Source of the DNA: Oligoflexales bacterium
GTDB taxonomy: Bacteria > Bdellovibrionota_B > Oligoflexia > Oligoflexales > RGVZ01
Length of the DNA: 64,000 nucleotides
Direction of reading: 5' to 3'
Assembly (NCBI GenBank): GCA_947445775.1
Contig: CANFEB010000002.1
Span: forward strand, 1-64,000
The translations under genes were made by a program, and so were the position numbers. Shown piece by piece: positions 16,263 through 25,785 of this stretch. The number at the start of each line of letters is the position of its first letter. The first letter of the stretch is position 1. Below the pieces are notes generated by a model. The model saw nothing but the letters and a program-made list of their open reading frames with translations. It did no database searches and was not told the DNA's origin.

Positions 16263-18032
16263 CCTAACCCTTCGGGGCCAGCCAAAGATGACGACAGCGG
16301 CTCCCAGAAAACCGCAGGCGGATACGAGCACACTCCACCAGGGGACAGTCTCTGGTCCGTGAACGGTGATCGTCCCGGATTTTAATTGCCTCACGTCGAA
16401 AACAAGCTGGCCATTGGGGCGTTTAAGCGTAGCGGGCGGATCATATGTGTAACCCGCAAATAAAGGCATGTTAAATTGAATTTCCCTGACCGAGGCGTTA
16501 TTCGCCGAATCCAAATACCTGAACGTGACACTTGATGCTCCGTATTCAATCGCTGAAGGCGGCGGGGAAGACAGCTCCAAAATTCCTTCGGGACCTTGAA
16601 AATTCCGTAAAAGTCCGTTTGGAAGTGGCTCATAGCAGTTGTCGATCCACTGGCGTTTTTCAGCCAGTAAATCCATATCGGTACTAAAAATTCCCCGGGC
16701 ACTGATCATCTGTGTCCGGGAAAAATCCACGCCGTAGATTTTGGCGACGTCGTCGCGGGGCACGGCACGGATTCTTTTGAGGAGCACAACGTTATTGGCC
16801 AGCATTTGGTCAAATGTGGCTGCGACCAAAATCAGGACGCTCAGGATTTTCAGGACCGTGAACCGAAGCGGCCATTTTTCTTTGACCCGTCTGACCTTCA
16901 ACCAGGCGTTGAGTTGCTCCAGAAGGACTGACATGCCGGCTGCTGCTAGGATTGCAATCGCCAGAACAACGAGAACTTCGTAACGACCAAATGATCTAAT
17001 GGAACTGGCAAAAGGCAATTGCCGAAAGTAAAAACCAAGGCTCCAAGCCGATTGATTGCCGGTGCTGAGCCATGCGCCAATTATGCCGCAGATCAGGGCA
17101 AATCGTATCAAGAAGGCTGTTTCTGGTTTCTTAGGGTTCCTTAACCACAGCAACCCAAGCAGGACAAAGATGATGACTGTCGGGCCGACAAAGGCGCTGT
17201 ATTCCCAAACTCCAAACAGGCGATCATTGGCAATGCTCACCGCCTTCAGCTGTTCCTCATAAGGTATGACCAGCGCTCCCAGGACGTCGGCAAAAGACTG
17301 GTGCTCCGTTTTTTCGAGGGCGCGTGGGTATTTCTGTGACCACATCATGACCGGAATCAACTTATAGGCCGCTGCAACGGCGCCAAGTGCATGCAGGGTG
17401 ATGATTACGAGCAGCCTTTTCTTGGTGGCTGCCTTATGAGCGATGGCCATAACAAAAACCGGGAAAGCCAAATACGGATAAAAAAGAGTTTGAGGGATCC
17501 CGTTGGTGAACAAGATCCAGGAAAACAGCCACAGCAAAAACATCCAGCGTCGTTTTGAGGCAATTTGTCGCGGATTAAACTCCATGAGTTTATTGGCTGC
17601 CAGCATCAACGCAGGAATCAGGTGAAAGAAGGCAAATCCCCAATGCCCGACCCGGAAGTGGGAAATAAAATAACCGCTGAAGACAAAAATTCCCGCACCA
17701 ACGGCGGCACTGAGGCGTCCAATACCGTGGTCACGCAACAGGCGTTGTAAGGCCCAAAATCCAAGGGCGCTCATGGCAAGCCAGAGTCCGAGGAAGAAGT
17801 AAACGGGATGGACCAAATAAAGGGGCAGGCTAAACGGCGTCCAAGCAAAGCTCTGGGGGTTGGCCAATTCGGGGCCACCACCGCAAAAAATAAAATTCCA
17901 AACTGGCACCGTGCCGTGTTCAAAAAGAAGCTGGCGCAACACCCTGCCATGGGACACGGCATAATCCCAGTCATGGTCAAGGACCATGGCGTCAGGATTC
18001 GTCAGGCCGTCCCACATGGTGTTAATGGACAT
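16257..18032 (-). CDS. YfhO-like multi-pass membrane protein
   Basis: A 591-residue protein with about ten transmembrane helices followed by a soluble C-terminal domain (about residues 420-560) and a last helix. It resembles the YfhO/GT-C glycosyltransferase-like group: an early acidic loop (DHDWDYAVSHGRVLRQLL), the GTVPVWNFIFCGGGPELANPQ segment and helices after it. YfhO proteins help glycosylate lipid-linked polymers; the substrate is unknown. I use ATG 18032, which has GGAG upstream; a TTG at 18050 is the only longer option, since a stop lies two codons further up. No full first helix is encoded, so the N-terminus may be short for the family. Confidence 0.6.
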   Translation of the reverse strand: MSINTMWDGLTNPDAMVLDHDWDYAVSHGRVLRQLLFEHGTVPVWNFIFCGGGPELANPQSFAWTPFSLPLYLVHPVYFFLGLWLAMSALGFWALQRLLRDHGIGRLSAAVGAGIFVFSGYFISHFRVGHWGFAFFHLIPALMLAANKLMEFNPRQIASKRRWMFLLWLFSWILFTNGIPQTLFYPYLAFPVFVMAIAHKAATKKRLLVIITLHALGAVAAAYKLIPVMMWSQKYPRALEKTEHQSFADVLGALVIPYEEQLKAVSIANDRLFGVWEYSAFVGPTVIIFVLLGLLWLRNPKKPETAFLIRFALICGIIGAWLSTGNQSAWSLGFYFRQLPFASSIRSFGRYEVLVVLAIAILAAAGMSVLLEQLNAWLKVRRVKEKWPLRFTVLKILSVLILVAATFDQMLANNVVLLKRIRAVPRDDVAKIYGVDFSRTQMISARGIFSTDMDLLAEKRQWIDNCYEPLPNGLLRNFQGPEGILELSSPPPSAIEYGASSVTFRYLDSANNASVREIQFNMPLFAGYTYDPPATLKRPNGQLVFDVRQLKSGTITVHGPETVPWWSVLVSACGFLGAAVVIFGWPRRVRL

Positions 18033-18086
18033 GACCAGGCTCCAAAGCAAGCTTCAAAACAAGCTCCAAATTGCTGAACTCTGGCA

Positions 18087-19469
18087 TCAAACGATCTTAC
18101 GGTTTTGCAGAATCTTCAAGAAAGACCGGCTTCGGATCTCATCGAGGGAAAGCCCCGTGCGCAGGGCCTCTGCCTCAGTGATGGCGCCGCAGCTTATTCC
18201 GCGCAGGAAAAAATTCAGCAGGCCCTGGCCGGTGGCCGCATCGTCAAAAACGTCCCCCAGAAGTGTCGCCTTGGCGGCCTTCTCCACAAAGCCCTTCAGA
18301 CGCGCTGAAACGGAATCAAAACTTTCCAGGAAAAAAGCGTACATGGCTGCATAGCGAACAGGAATTTGCGCCGGATGCAAATCCCAGCCCTGGTAATAGC
18401 CGGTTTCGAGAGAATGGCGGATGTGCTTGTAGCTTAGTTGCCAAGCCCGGTAAACAACCTCACGGTTCTCGTCCGCCTGTTGCTTGGTCAACGACGAGCC
18501 CGGAGCCGCACGATGCGGACCGACTGGCATGACGTTGGTGGCGCCATCGGAAATCATGACCTCGGTGGTCGCAAGGCTGACCTGCAGGACATGCTTGGCA
18601 AAGTCGCAGACGGGATTGGCCATGGTTTGAAACGAAGCGGTGATCTGGCAACCGGCCGTGTAATCGTATGTCCCGAAATGCGCGCCGACGCAGCGGCCGT
18701 CACCAGCATCAACAATCTCGCGAAGTGGCGTCCTGCCAGTGTCGTCGATGATGATTTGGGGCATTTCCACCATGATTTCGAACTTGAGGGAATTTTTAGG
18801 CAGGCCGCGTTTTTTTTCAGCCTCGGTCAGAAGCTCCGCAAGGGCGCGTGACTGTGCTGCTACCGTGATTTTCGGTAGGGTGATGACAAAGTTTTCAGGC
18901 AGTTTGTTGCCGGAGCTTTGCAGGAGGGTATCGAGAAAAATATCGAGGGTCCGGATACTGCGATGGATGTTTTCCTGGTTGAATGGCTTGATGCGGATTC
19001 CAATGAAGGGCGGAAGCGTTCCTTCCTTCATGCCCTGGGCTACTTCTTTGGCGGCACTTGCTGCGTGGCCGTCTTCTTCGGCATCAGGACGGTTGCCATA
19101 GCCGTCTTCAAAGTCGATGCGAAAATCCTCCACGGCCTCGGCCTTGATCTTGCCGGATACACGCTCGTAGACCTTCTGCCACAAGTCATGTCCAAATTGT
19201 TCCTGATTGATTCCTAGTCCGCGCGCGAGGGTCGCCGCATCGGGAGCGTATTCGGCCATGGTCCGCAGGGATGTCTCGCCCATTTTTCGTGCGGTCTGCG
19301 CGGTGAACAACTGAGCCCCGCCGTAAACGGTATGCACCGCCTGGCGTCCTTCTGGAACTCCCGGATAGCGGTGGTTGAATTTCAAGTTGGCGTCTTTAAG
19401 GCGCGCTTTGACGGAATCTGCGACGGCGGAAAAAAGCATCGCATTGTTACTGCTGTTGGAGTTTGGCAT
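18087..19469 (-). CDS. DUF6986 aldolase-like protein of purine catabolism
   Basis: A 460-residue protein related to the HpcH/HpaI aldolase and citrate-lyase-beta superfamily (DUF6986, once labelled PEP kinase). Metal-site type segments are FRIDFEDGYGNR and FEIMVEMPQIIID, and AHFGTYDYTAGC is conserved in the group. It is the last gene of the urate operon. Allantoate breakdown gives glyoxylate, the substrate of related malate-synthase-type enzymes, so a C-C bond reaction on glyoxylate or a purine-derived acid is a reasonable inference; the true reaction is not established. Confidence 0.72.
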   Translation of the reverse strand: MPNSNSSNNAMLFSAVADSVKARLKDANLKFNHRYPGVPEGRQAVHTVYGGAQLFTAQTARKMGETSLRTMAEYAPDAATLARGLGINQEQFGHDLWQKVYERVSGKIKAEAVEDFRIDFEDGYGNRPDAEEDGHAASAAKEVAQGMKEGTLPPFIGIRIKPFNQENIHRSIRTLDIFLDTLLQSSGNKLPENFVITLPKITVAAQSRALAELLTEAEKKRGLPKNSLKFEIMVEMPQIIIDDTGRTPLREIVDAGDGRCVGAHFGTYDYTAGCQITASFQTMANPVCDFAKHVLQVSLATTEVMISDGATNVMPVGPHRAAPGSSLTKQQADENREVVYRAWQLSYKHIRHSLETGYYQGWDLHPAQIPVRYAAMYAFFLESFDSVSARLKGFVEKAAKATLLGDVFDDAATGQGLLNFFLRGISCGAITEAEALRTGLSLDEIRSRSFLKILQNRKIV

Positions 19470-19505
19470 TTGAATTCTCCTGGTTGAATTAGGGGATTTT
19501 GTTTT

Positions 19506-19865
19506 TCAGTTGCCCCGGTAAGTCGAATAACCAAAAGGGCTGAGCAGTAACGGCACATGATGATGGCGCGTGGCATCGGTGATGTTAAAGGTTATTTCAA
19601 CTGTCGGATAAAACGATGTTTCACCCCGTGATTTGAAGTATTCGCCGGTGATAAAAATCAGTTTGTAGGTGCCCGTTGCAATCTCCTGGGACACGGGCAG
19701 CAAATCCTCGACCCGGCCATCACTGTTGGTTTTGCTTTTTGCGATCGGCTGAAAAACGTTGTGGCGCAATTCATCCAGCCTGACATGAATGTCTGAGGCA
19801 GGCAGGCCGGTGCTCAGGTCAAGGACATGGGTTGTGATGGGGGAGCGTGATGATGGTTTACTCAT
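19506..19865 (-). CDS. uraH: 5-hydroxyisourate hydrolase
   Basis: A 119-residue transthyretin-related HIU hydrolase. It opens 5-hydroxyisourate, the urate oxidase product, to OHCU. The N-terminal ITTHVLDLSTG carries His13, and HHHVPLLLSPFGYSTYRG at the end carries further active-site residues. The last residue is Asn (YRGN) where the family signature is YRGS. No signal peptide is seen, so it acts in the cytoplasm. Its start overlaps the uraD stop by four bases. Confidence 0.92.
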   Translation of the reverse strand: MSKPSSRSPITTHVLDLSTGLPASDIHVRLDELRHNVFQPIAKSKTNSDGRVEDLLPVSQEIATGTYKLIFITGEYFKSRGETSFYPTVEITFNITDATRHHHVPLLLSPFGYSTYRGN

Positions 19866-20401
19866 GATCGAAAAAGTTTCTCCAGGCGCAGTCGGGTGAT
19901 TTTTGCTTGCTCGTTCATGGCAATTTGCATTTCTGTGCCGGAATCATTGGTCATTCGTGAATCTAAGTTCGTCAACATTTCTGACGCAGATTTTCCCGTC
20001 GCACAAATAAGAAAAATGTGACCAAATTTTATTTCGTATTCAGCATTGCCAATTGCAAGGCGATTTATGGTTTCCTCCGAAGCGGCTTGGGCGCCCTGCT
20101 GCTCTTCACCGGCCCAGCTTGAGGTTGCGGCATATTTTTTTCGCATTGAATCCAAATCCCCAATCCGGGGATGATGCCCGAAGGCTTCCAGGCAATCTGA
20201 TCTTTCGAGATTTTTCCAATGGCTCTGGGCCGCATCAAAAATTTCTTCCATAGACTTGAAGGGGCGCCCGGCCATCATGCGTTCCGCCCATCGCTGGCTG
20301 CCACAGCAGCGCATCAGGGAATCGATGGCATCCTGGCGTGGCAGACCATTGAACCCAGCCAAGGTCGTGCCCGCATCATTGATGTTCACCTGGGACTTCA
20401 C
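19862..20401 (-). CDS. uraD: OHCU decarboxylase
   Basis: A 179-residue 2-oxo-4-hydroxy-4-carboxy-5-ureidoimidazoline decarboxylase, which makes S-allantoin. The catalytic His is in FGHHPRIGD (His77), and YEIKFGHIFLICATGKSASEML matches the C-terminal family block. I choose GTG 20401, which overlaps the allantoicase stop in a GTGA junction; the next option is GTG 20389. Residues further upstream in frame are arginine-rich antisense-like sequence and are rejected. Confidence 0.85.
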   Translation of the reverse strand: MKSQVNINDAGTTLAGFNGLPRQDAIDSLMRCCGSQRWAERMMAGRPFKSMEEIFDAAQSHWKNLERSDCLEAFGHHPRIGDLDSMRKKYAATSSWAGEEQQGAQAASEETINRLAIGNAEYEIKFGHIFLICATGKSASEMLTNLDSRMTNDSGTEMQIAMNEQAKITRLRLEKLFRS

Positions 20402-21567
20402 TGGGACGGCCGCCCCCAGATCCGTAACCGGCTGACGCCGCCATCGGGTGAAATGTTGAGGCGGATGTAGTCCACGGGATTGTTGCCTGATTTGATTTCT
20501 TTCGCGTCGAACTCGTGGGCCGTGTCGGCTCTGAGTTTTGTTTTCCGGAGGGCTTCCGTCCAAACCAAGGTCGTTGTGGAGGGCGCGAAGCCCTTGGTTT
20601 CCGTGGCCTCAAAAGCAGAAATGTCCCGCAGGTCGCAGGGCAGCAAATCTCGTGCCGGATAACGGCAGGTTTCCACCGAACAGGAATCCGGAAAGTTGCC
20701 TTTATAATGGTGGGTGTCGATTTCTATTTTGTCGATGATGCTCGTGCATCCCAGTCGCACCACGATCCAATCAGATCCCTCTCCACGCCGACGGCGCGTT
20801 TCCCAGCCGCCGCCCATGTTTTCAGCGCGTCCTGGTTTGATCAAATTATCTTTTGGCCCAAAGTAGGAGTCGCTCGATGCTAAAACAGTCGCGCCATTAG
20901 CGGCCGCTGCAACATCGATTGATTTGCCGGTGGCGGCCGCAGTTGCCGCAAGTTTTTTCCAATCGGGCATAACATCGCCAAAGGCACGTAATCTGGCAAC
21001 GCCGCCGTCCGGAAAGATGCGCAGGCGCAGGTGGGTCCAGCGAGTTTTCGTCGTGGGATCGTCGCCGCTGGCATGGGTGACTGGGCTGACTTGGCTGATT
21101 TGACTGACTTGGCTGACAGGTATGATGTTGTGGCTGCCCCCCTGAAGTTTCGTCTTGGGAACGATGGTGACCCAAGGGGCGCTGTTTTTTTGAAGTTCGT
21201 TCAAGGAGTCGCTGGTTGCCGCAATAGCTTCAATGGATGCGTACTCGGGAAAATTACCGGTAAAAAATGCCGTATCGATGTCAAACCCTTGAATGGTGCC
21301 CGGTAGTCCAAGGCGAATGATGCAGTGGTCGTGGCCCGCAGTGCGCTTGCGGCGGCTCTCCCATCCGTCCATCCATTTTCCGTTGTCGGTGTATTTGTCT
21401 GCGATAAAAACGGGAGCGGCGACTTTCAGCAGATTTTCCTTCTCCGCAAAAAAATCATCGGTAGCGAATAGCACGCTGCCGCCGACATCCTCGCAGGCCA
21501 GATCAATTTTATCAGCGAAGGGGATGTAAAAATTGGCCCCGGTGATGCTTGGTGTTTGATTCTGCAT
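20398..21567 (-). CDS. alc: Allantoicase
   Basis: A 389-residue allantoicase with the family's two internal repeats: ADKIDLACEDVGGSVLFATDDFFA...WESRRKRTAGHDHCIIRLG near the N-terminus, and AAAANGATVLASSDSYFGPKDNLI...WETRRRRGEGSDWIVVRLG about 170 residues later. Each is a jelly-roll unit. It splits allantoate to ureidoglycolate and urea. ATG 21567 is used; an earlier ATG at 21612 is possible. It overlaps the allantoinase gene by 56 bp in another frame. Confidence 0.9.
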   Translation of the reverse strand: MQNQTPSITGANFYIPFADKIDLACEDVGGSVLFATDDFFAEKENLLKVAAPVFIADKYTDNGKWMDGWESRRKRTAGHDHCIIRLGLPGTIQGFDIDTAFFTGNFPEYASIEAIAATSDSLNELQKNSAPWVTIVPKTKLQGGSHNIIPVSQVSQISQVSPVTHASGDDPTTKTRWTHLRLRIFPDGGVARLRAFGDVMPDWKKLAATAAATGKSIDVAAAANGATVLASSDSYFGPKDNLIKPGRAENMGGGWETRRRRGEGSDWIVVRLGCTSIIDKIEIDTHHYKGNFPDSCSVETCRYPARDLLPCDLRDISAFEATETKGFAPSTTTLVWTEALRKTKLRADTAHEFDAKEIKSGNNPVDYIRLNISPDGGVSRLRIWGRPSQ

Positions 21568-22915
21568 TTTGGGTTGGACCCTTTCTTTGGTAGACCAATT
21601 GACCACGAACATACGTGGCTTCAACAACACCTGTCAGTGTCTTGCCCTCGTAGGGCGTTATTTTATGGCGGTGGCGGATGATTTCCCTGGTCAACGTAAA
21701 TTGACCCTCGGGATCCCAGACCACAAAGTCGGCGTCGTGACCCGGAGTTAGCGCCCCCTTGCGGCGATGCAGTCCGGTCAGGCGCGCCGTGCGGGCGCTC
21801 ATCCAGCCGACAAGATCGGTGATTTGATGGCCAGCGCGGCGTGCCTCGGTCCAGACGGTGCTCAGGCTGAATTGCAGGCCGGCGATCCCGCCCCAGGCGT
21901 GACCAAAATCGCCGTCTTCGATTAGTTTAAGTTGTGGTGTGCAGGGTGAATGGTCCGATACCACGCAGTCGATAAGGCCCGATTTGAGGGCCGTCCATAA
22001 CTTGCGCTGGTTGGCGGCCTCGCGGATTGGTGGCGCGCATTTGAACCACGTGGCTCCATCGGCGATTTCTTCGGAACTGAGGGTCAGGTAGTGCGGACAG
22101 GTCTCAACCGTCAGCTTGATTCCGGCGTCTTTCGCCCGTGCAATATCATCAAGGGCATCTGCGGCGGACAAGTGTACGATGTGGACGCGGGTGCCGTGTT
22201 TTTTGGCAAGTTCGATCACCATCCGGATGGCTTCGACCTCCCATGATTGTGGGCGCGATGCCAAATAGTCGCGGTAATGGCGCGTGGTTCCAAGTTGTGG
22301 AGAGGCGCAGGCGCCCTCAAGTTCAGCGTGGACTAGAAGCGGCACGTCAAGGCTTGTCAAAATTGGCATGGCCCGTTCAAGGTCGGCCCGCGCTGCCATG
22401 GGAAATTCGTCAACACCCGAAGGGCAGGTGAAGGCTTTGAACCCCATGACGCCAGCGGCAACCATGGCTTCATATTCATTGGTGTTGCCAGGGATGACGC
22501 CACCCCACAACCCGTAATCGATTTGGCAACGGCCGTGGGCGGCATCCATTTTTGCTTGCATGCCCGCAAGGGTTGTCGTCGGCGGAATGCTGTTGAGCGG
22601 CATGTCGATCACGGTGGTGATTCCGCCGGCAGCCGCTGCCAATGTTGCCGTTTCGAAGCCTTCCCATTCGGTACGACCAGGCTCGTTGATATGGGCGTGG
22701 GCTTCGACAATGCCGGGCATGATGACCAGATTGCCGGCGTCGTAAATTTCTTGCGGGGCGAAATGACGAAGGGCGGCGCATTCACCGTGAATTTCGATGG
22801 AGGCAATTTTTCCGTCGCGAATGACTAGAGTAGCCGGGTGCGGAGCATCGCCGGCAGCCGTGATGACACGTTGACTGCGAACGGCGAAGATTTTTTGGGA
22901 GCCGGTTTCCATCAT
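21512..22915 (-). CDS. allB: Allantoinase
   Basis: A 467-residue amidohydrolase-fold allantoinase that opens allantoin to allantoate. The binuclear metal site is visible: HAH (His73, His75) in EAHAHINEPG, the carboxylated lysine Lys160 (GFKAFTCPSG), then HAELE, HIVHLS and SDHSPC. The segment GRTEWEGFETATLAAAAGG is typical of allantoinases over dihydropyrimidinases. The start follows the puuD stop by five bases. The C-terminal 18 codons overlap the alc gene. Confidence 0.93.
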   Translation of the reverse strand: MMETGSQKIFAVRSQRVITAAGDAPHPATLVIRDGKIASIEIHGECAALRHFAPQEIYDAGNLVIMPGIVEAHAHINEPGRTEWEGFETATLAAAAGGITTVIDMPLNSIPPTTTLAGMQAKMDAAHGRCQIDYGLWGGVIPGNTNEYEAMVAAGVMGFKAFTCPSGVDEFPMAARADLERAMPILTSLDVPLLVHAELEGACASPQLGTTRHYRDYLASRPQSWEVEAIRMVIELAKKHGTRVHIVHLSAADALDDIARAKDAGIKLTVETCPHYLTLSSEEIADGATWFKCAPPIREAANQRKLWTALKSGLIDCVVSDHSPCTPQLKLIEDGDFGHAWGGIAGLQFSLSTVWTEARRAGHQITDLVGWMSARTARLTGLHRRKGALTPGHDADFVVWDPEGQFTLTREIIRHRHKITPYEGKTLTGVVEATYVRGQLVYQRKGPTQNAESNTKHHRGQFLHPLR

Positions 22916-22920
22916 GAATA

Positions 22921-24147
22921 TTACTCGTGGCCGGCGTCAATATTTGCGTCTGCGCCGCCAATATTTGCGCCTGCGGCGAGCCAGCGCCCCAAAATCTGGC
23001 GCTCATCTGCGGTCATCTTGGTTTTGTTGCCAAAGGGCATGGTCGAAGAATCGACCACCCGGAATTTGATGCGTGCAGCGAAAGCCTTGATCGTGCGCGG
23101 GTCGTCAAACATCATGCCGCCGGGAGCCACCGTGAAAGTATCGTCCGTCGGATGTTGCGAATGGCAAGTGACGCATCGTTCCTGGATAATGCCCCTGACT
23201 TGGGCAAATTCTGGCGGAGGTAATTGGCCTGCCTGCCCCACGTTAAAAGACGGTTTTGGTGCGCAAATCCAGATGACAAGTGCCAACGCGCCGGTAACGG
23301 GAATACCCATCCAGGCCACGCGCCTTGTGCCAACGATTTGCATGTGACGGATTCCGCCGCCGATGAATGTCATCAGCAGCAGGGCCACCCAGTTCCAAGG
23401 GCCTGAATAGGTCGCAGGAAAATGATTGCTGATCATAATGAATAGGACGGGAAGGGTCATGTAACTGTTGTGGACGCTGCGACGTTTGGCAGCTTTGCCG
23501 AGGTTGAAGTCCGGCGTGCGGCCTTCTTTCGTCGCATCGATCATTTTTTGTTGGGCTGGAAGTATTCGCACCCAAACGTTGAGAACCATAATGGTGCCAA
23601 ACATGGCCCCGACATGCAGGAATGCCCCGCGCCCGGTGAATAGCTGGCTGAGCCACCACGAGATTCCAGCCGTTAGGACAAGGCACAGGGCCAGGGAAAA
23701 TCCGGCTTGGGACTTCCCAAGTTTAGAATTCCACAGCCAGTCGTAGAAAAACCACGTTACGGCCAGCACGGAAATGCCGATGGCCGATGCCTGGGCGTGA
23801 TTGAGGTTGGTTCGTGTCGGGTCGATCAAAAAGGCGGAATCAGACAAATAATAAACGACCGCCAAAAGGCCCATGCCGCTGAGCCAGGTAAATGCCGCCT
23901 CCCATTTGAACCAATGGAGGACATCCGGCATCGAGCCGGGACCGATTCGGCGTTTTTCGACCTGGTAGAAGCCGCCGCTGTGGCACATCCAGAGCTCGCC
24001 TTCGACCCCGTCGCGCGGTTTTTTTGGGGGTTCCAGGCTTTGGTCCAACCACATGAAATAAAAGGAACTACCAATCCAGGAAATTCCAGCAACGAGGTGG
24101 AACCAACGCAGAATAAGATTTAGCCATTCAGAAAAGTAAGAATTCAT
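22921..24147 (-). CDS. puuD: Membrane urate oxidase PuuD with C-terminal cytochrome c
   Basis: A 408-residue PuuD-type urate oxidase. The N-terminal 290 residues have about eight transmembrane helices starting with WFHLVAGISWIGSSFYF, and the C-terminal domain has a c-type heme site, CVTCH (325-329), with Met370 (TMPFG) as likely axial ligand. Unlike soluble uricase, electrons from urate would go to the respiratory chain. It is the first gene of a six-gene operon that runs to DUF6986. The divergent transporter starts 110 bp away. Confidence 0.93.
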   Translation of the reverse strand: MNSYFSEWLNLILRWFHLVAGISWIGSSFYFMWLDQSLEPPKKPRDGVEGELWMCHSGGFYQVEKRRIGPGSMPDVLHWFKWEAAFTWLSGMGLLAVVYYLSDSAFLIDPTRTNLNHAQASAIGISVLAVTWFFYDWLWNSKLGKSQAGFSLALCLVLTAGISWWLSQLFTGRGAFLHVGAMFGTIMVLNVWVRILPAQQKMIDATKEGRTPDFNLGKAAKRRSVHNSYMTLPVLFIMISNHFPATYSGPWNWVALLLMTFIGGGIRHMQIVGTRRVAWMGIPVTGALALVIWICAPKPSFNVGQAGQLPPPEFAQVRGIIQERCVTCHSQHPTDDTFTVAPGGMMFDDPRTIKAFAARIKFRVVDSSTMPFGNKTKMTADERQILGRWLAAGANIGGADANIDAGHE

Positions 24148-24257
24148 GGGTAAACCTTTGCAAAACCGGGGCTTAAAGGCAATTGAAAATCCGGGCCATT
24201 TGCGATACGAGGGGCGCTCACTGAGATTTTTTTGGTGCCAGTTTTGGGGAGCATTCC

Positions 24258-25745
24258 ATGGACCTGATTATTATTGGCATCACTATGGTGATCGTTGTGG
24301 GCCTTTATTTTAACAATAATCCCCTAAACCACAGCCCCCGTTTCATGTGGAAGCGATTCATCAACTGGTTTGCCCTGGGCATGACCTATGCCTTCCTTTA
24401 TATGGCCCGCTACAACCTGAGTGTCTCGAAGAACGCCCTTGGCGACCTGATGACCAAGAAGGACTTTGGGCTGATTTTCGGAGTCGGAACCATCGTTTAC
24501 GGCCTTAGTTTCCTCTTGACTGGGCCCATGGTGGACCGCATGGGGGGGCGCAAGGGCATGTTGTTCGCTGCGATCGGATCGAGCATGGCCAACATCCTTA
24601 TGGGGGCTGTCGTTTTCTATTACCTCCACGGCGGGCGGGCGATCGATTTGACGATCACCATGACGGCCCTTTATTCATTGAACATGTTTTTCCAAAGTTA
24701 CGGCGCTGTTTCCATCATCAAGGTCAAAGCCTACTGGTTTCATGTTCGCGAACGTGGCCTTTTTGGTGCGATCTTCGGATCGTTGATTTCTTTTGGCGTG
24801 TACTTTGCCTTTGACTGGGGTCAGGCCATCGCCGATGCCGTGAAGTTGAGTCCAACAGTTCAGCTTTCCGCGGTTCAAAAATTCATTCGCAGTGCCTTTG
24901 CCGTTGAAATGGGGCAAACGGATGCATTTTGGTTCATATTCTTCATTCCCGCAGTGTTATTGATTTTCTGGGCCTTGATCGATGCATTTTTGCTCAAGGA
25001 TTCTCCCGCCCACGCTGATTTTGACGAATTTGATCCTCACGATGCGTCGTCCGACGAAGGCGAAATTGATTTGGCCATTGGGGCTTTGTTGAAGCGGATT
25101 TTCACCAACCCGATTTTGTTGACGATCGCTTGCGTCGAATTCACCTCCGGCGTGCTGCGCAACGGCATCATGCAGTGGTATTTCGTCTATGCAAAAGAAG
25201 TGCCTCAAATTGGCGCGGAATTCTTTTTGAAGCACTGGGGCTTATTGATTTGTATGACGGGGATTGTCGGCGGATTCACTGTCGGCATCTTGTCGGACCG
25301 GATTTTTCAATCAAGGCGCGGTCCTCCGGCTGCCATCATGAGTGCTTTCATGGTGATCTTGACGTCGATCATGGCGATTGCAATCCCTGATCATCCGGTG
25401 GTTCTGGGTCTTTGCGCGATCACCATGATTTTAGCTGTGATTGGTGTCCATTCAATCATGTCGGGAACTGCGGCTGCTGATTTCGGCGGTCGCAAGGCCA
25501 CGGGCACGGCATCTGGAGTTGTTGACGGCTGCGTTTATTTGGGCAGCGGCTTGCAGTCGATTTCCCTGGGTTACCTGACGAGCAAGAGCTGGGCCTATTG
25601 GCCGCTGTTTCTGATCCCATTTGCGGCCCTCGGAACTTATTTTGCACTTCGCATCTGGTATCAACTCCCTGAAGCCACCAAACGCTACTTGCGGACGGTA
25701 GAGAAGATTGAGATTGTGGAAGTCACTGGCCCACGCGGACCGTGA
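24258..25745 (+). CDS. MFS transporter of the organophosphate:phosphate antiporter family
   Basis: A 495-residue, 12-helix MFS protein. The OPA-type segment YMARYNLSVSKNAL (about residues 48-61) and GPMVDRMGGRKGML after helix 2 are typical of GlpT/UhpT-like antiporters. An acidic loop (DEFDPHDASSDEGEID) divides the two halves. The substrate cannot be read from the sequence; it is divergent from the urate operon, but a link is not implied, since family members carry sugar or glycerol phosphates. Confidence 0.8.
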   Translation: MDLIIIGITMVIVVGLYFNNNPLNHSPRFMWKRFINWFALGMTYAFLYMARYNLSVSKNALGDLMTKKDFGLIFGVGTIVYGLSFLLTGPMVDRMGGRKGMLFAAIGSSMANILMGAVVFYYLHGGRAIDLTITMTALYSLNMFFQSYGAVSIIKVKAYWFHVRERGLFGAIFGSLISFGVYFAFDWGQAIADAVKLSPTVQLSAVQKFIRSAFAVEMGQTDAFWFIFFIPAVLLIFWALIDAFLLKDSPAHADFDEFDPHDASSDEGEIDLAIGALLKRIFTNPILLTIACVEFTSGVLRNGIMQWYFVYAKEVPQIGAEFFLKHWGLLICMTGIVGGFTVGILSDRIFQSRRGPPAAIMSAFMVILTSIMAIAIPDHPVVLGLCAITMILAVIGVHSIMSGTAAADFGGRKATGTASGVVDGCVYLGSGLQSISLGYLTSKSWAYWPLFLIPFAALGTYFALRIWYQLPEATKRYLRTVEKIEIVEVTGPRGP

Positions 25746-25785
25746 AGGTGGCCATCAAATCAACCATTGTAACATCGGAGCCATC

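Noticed and set aside
15386-16333. Minus-strand ORF of 315 codons
   Set aside because: It is opposite dctM and the small secreted protein gene, which have clear family or signal features; composition is that of a shadow.
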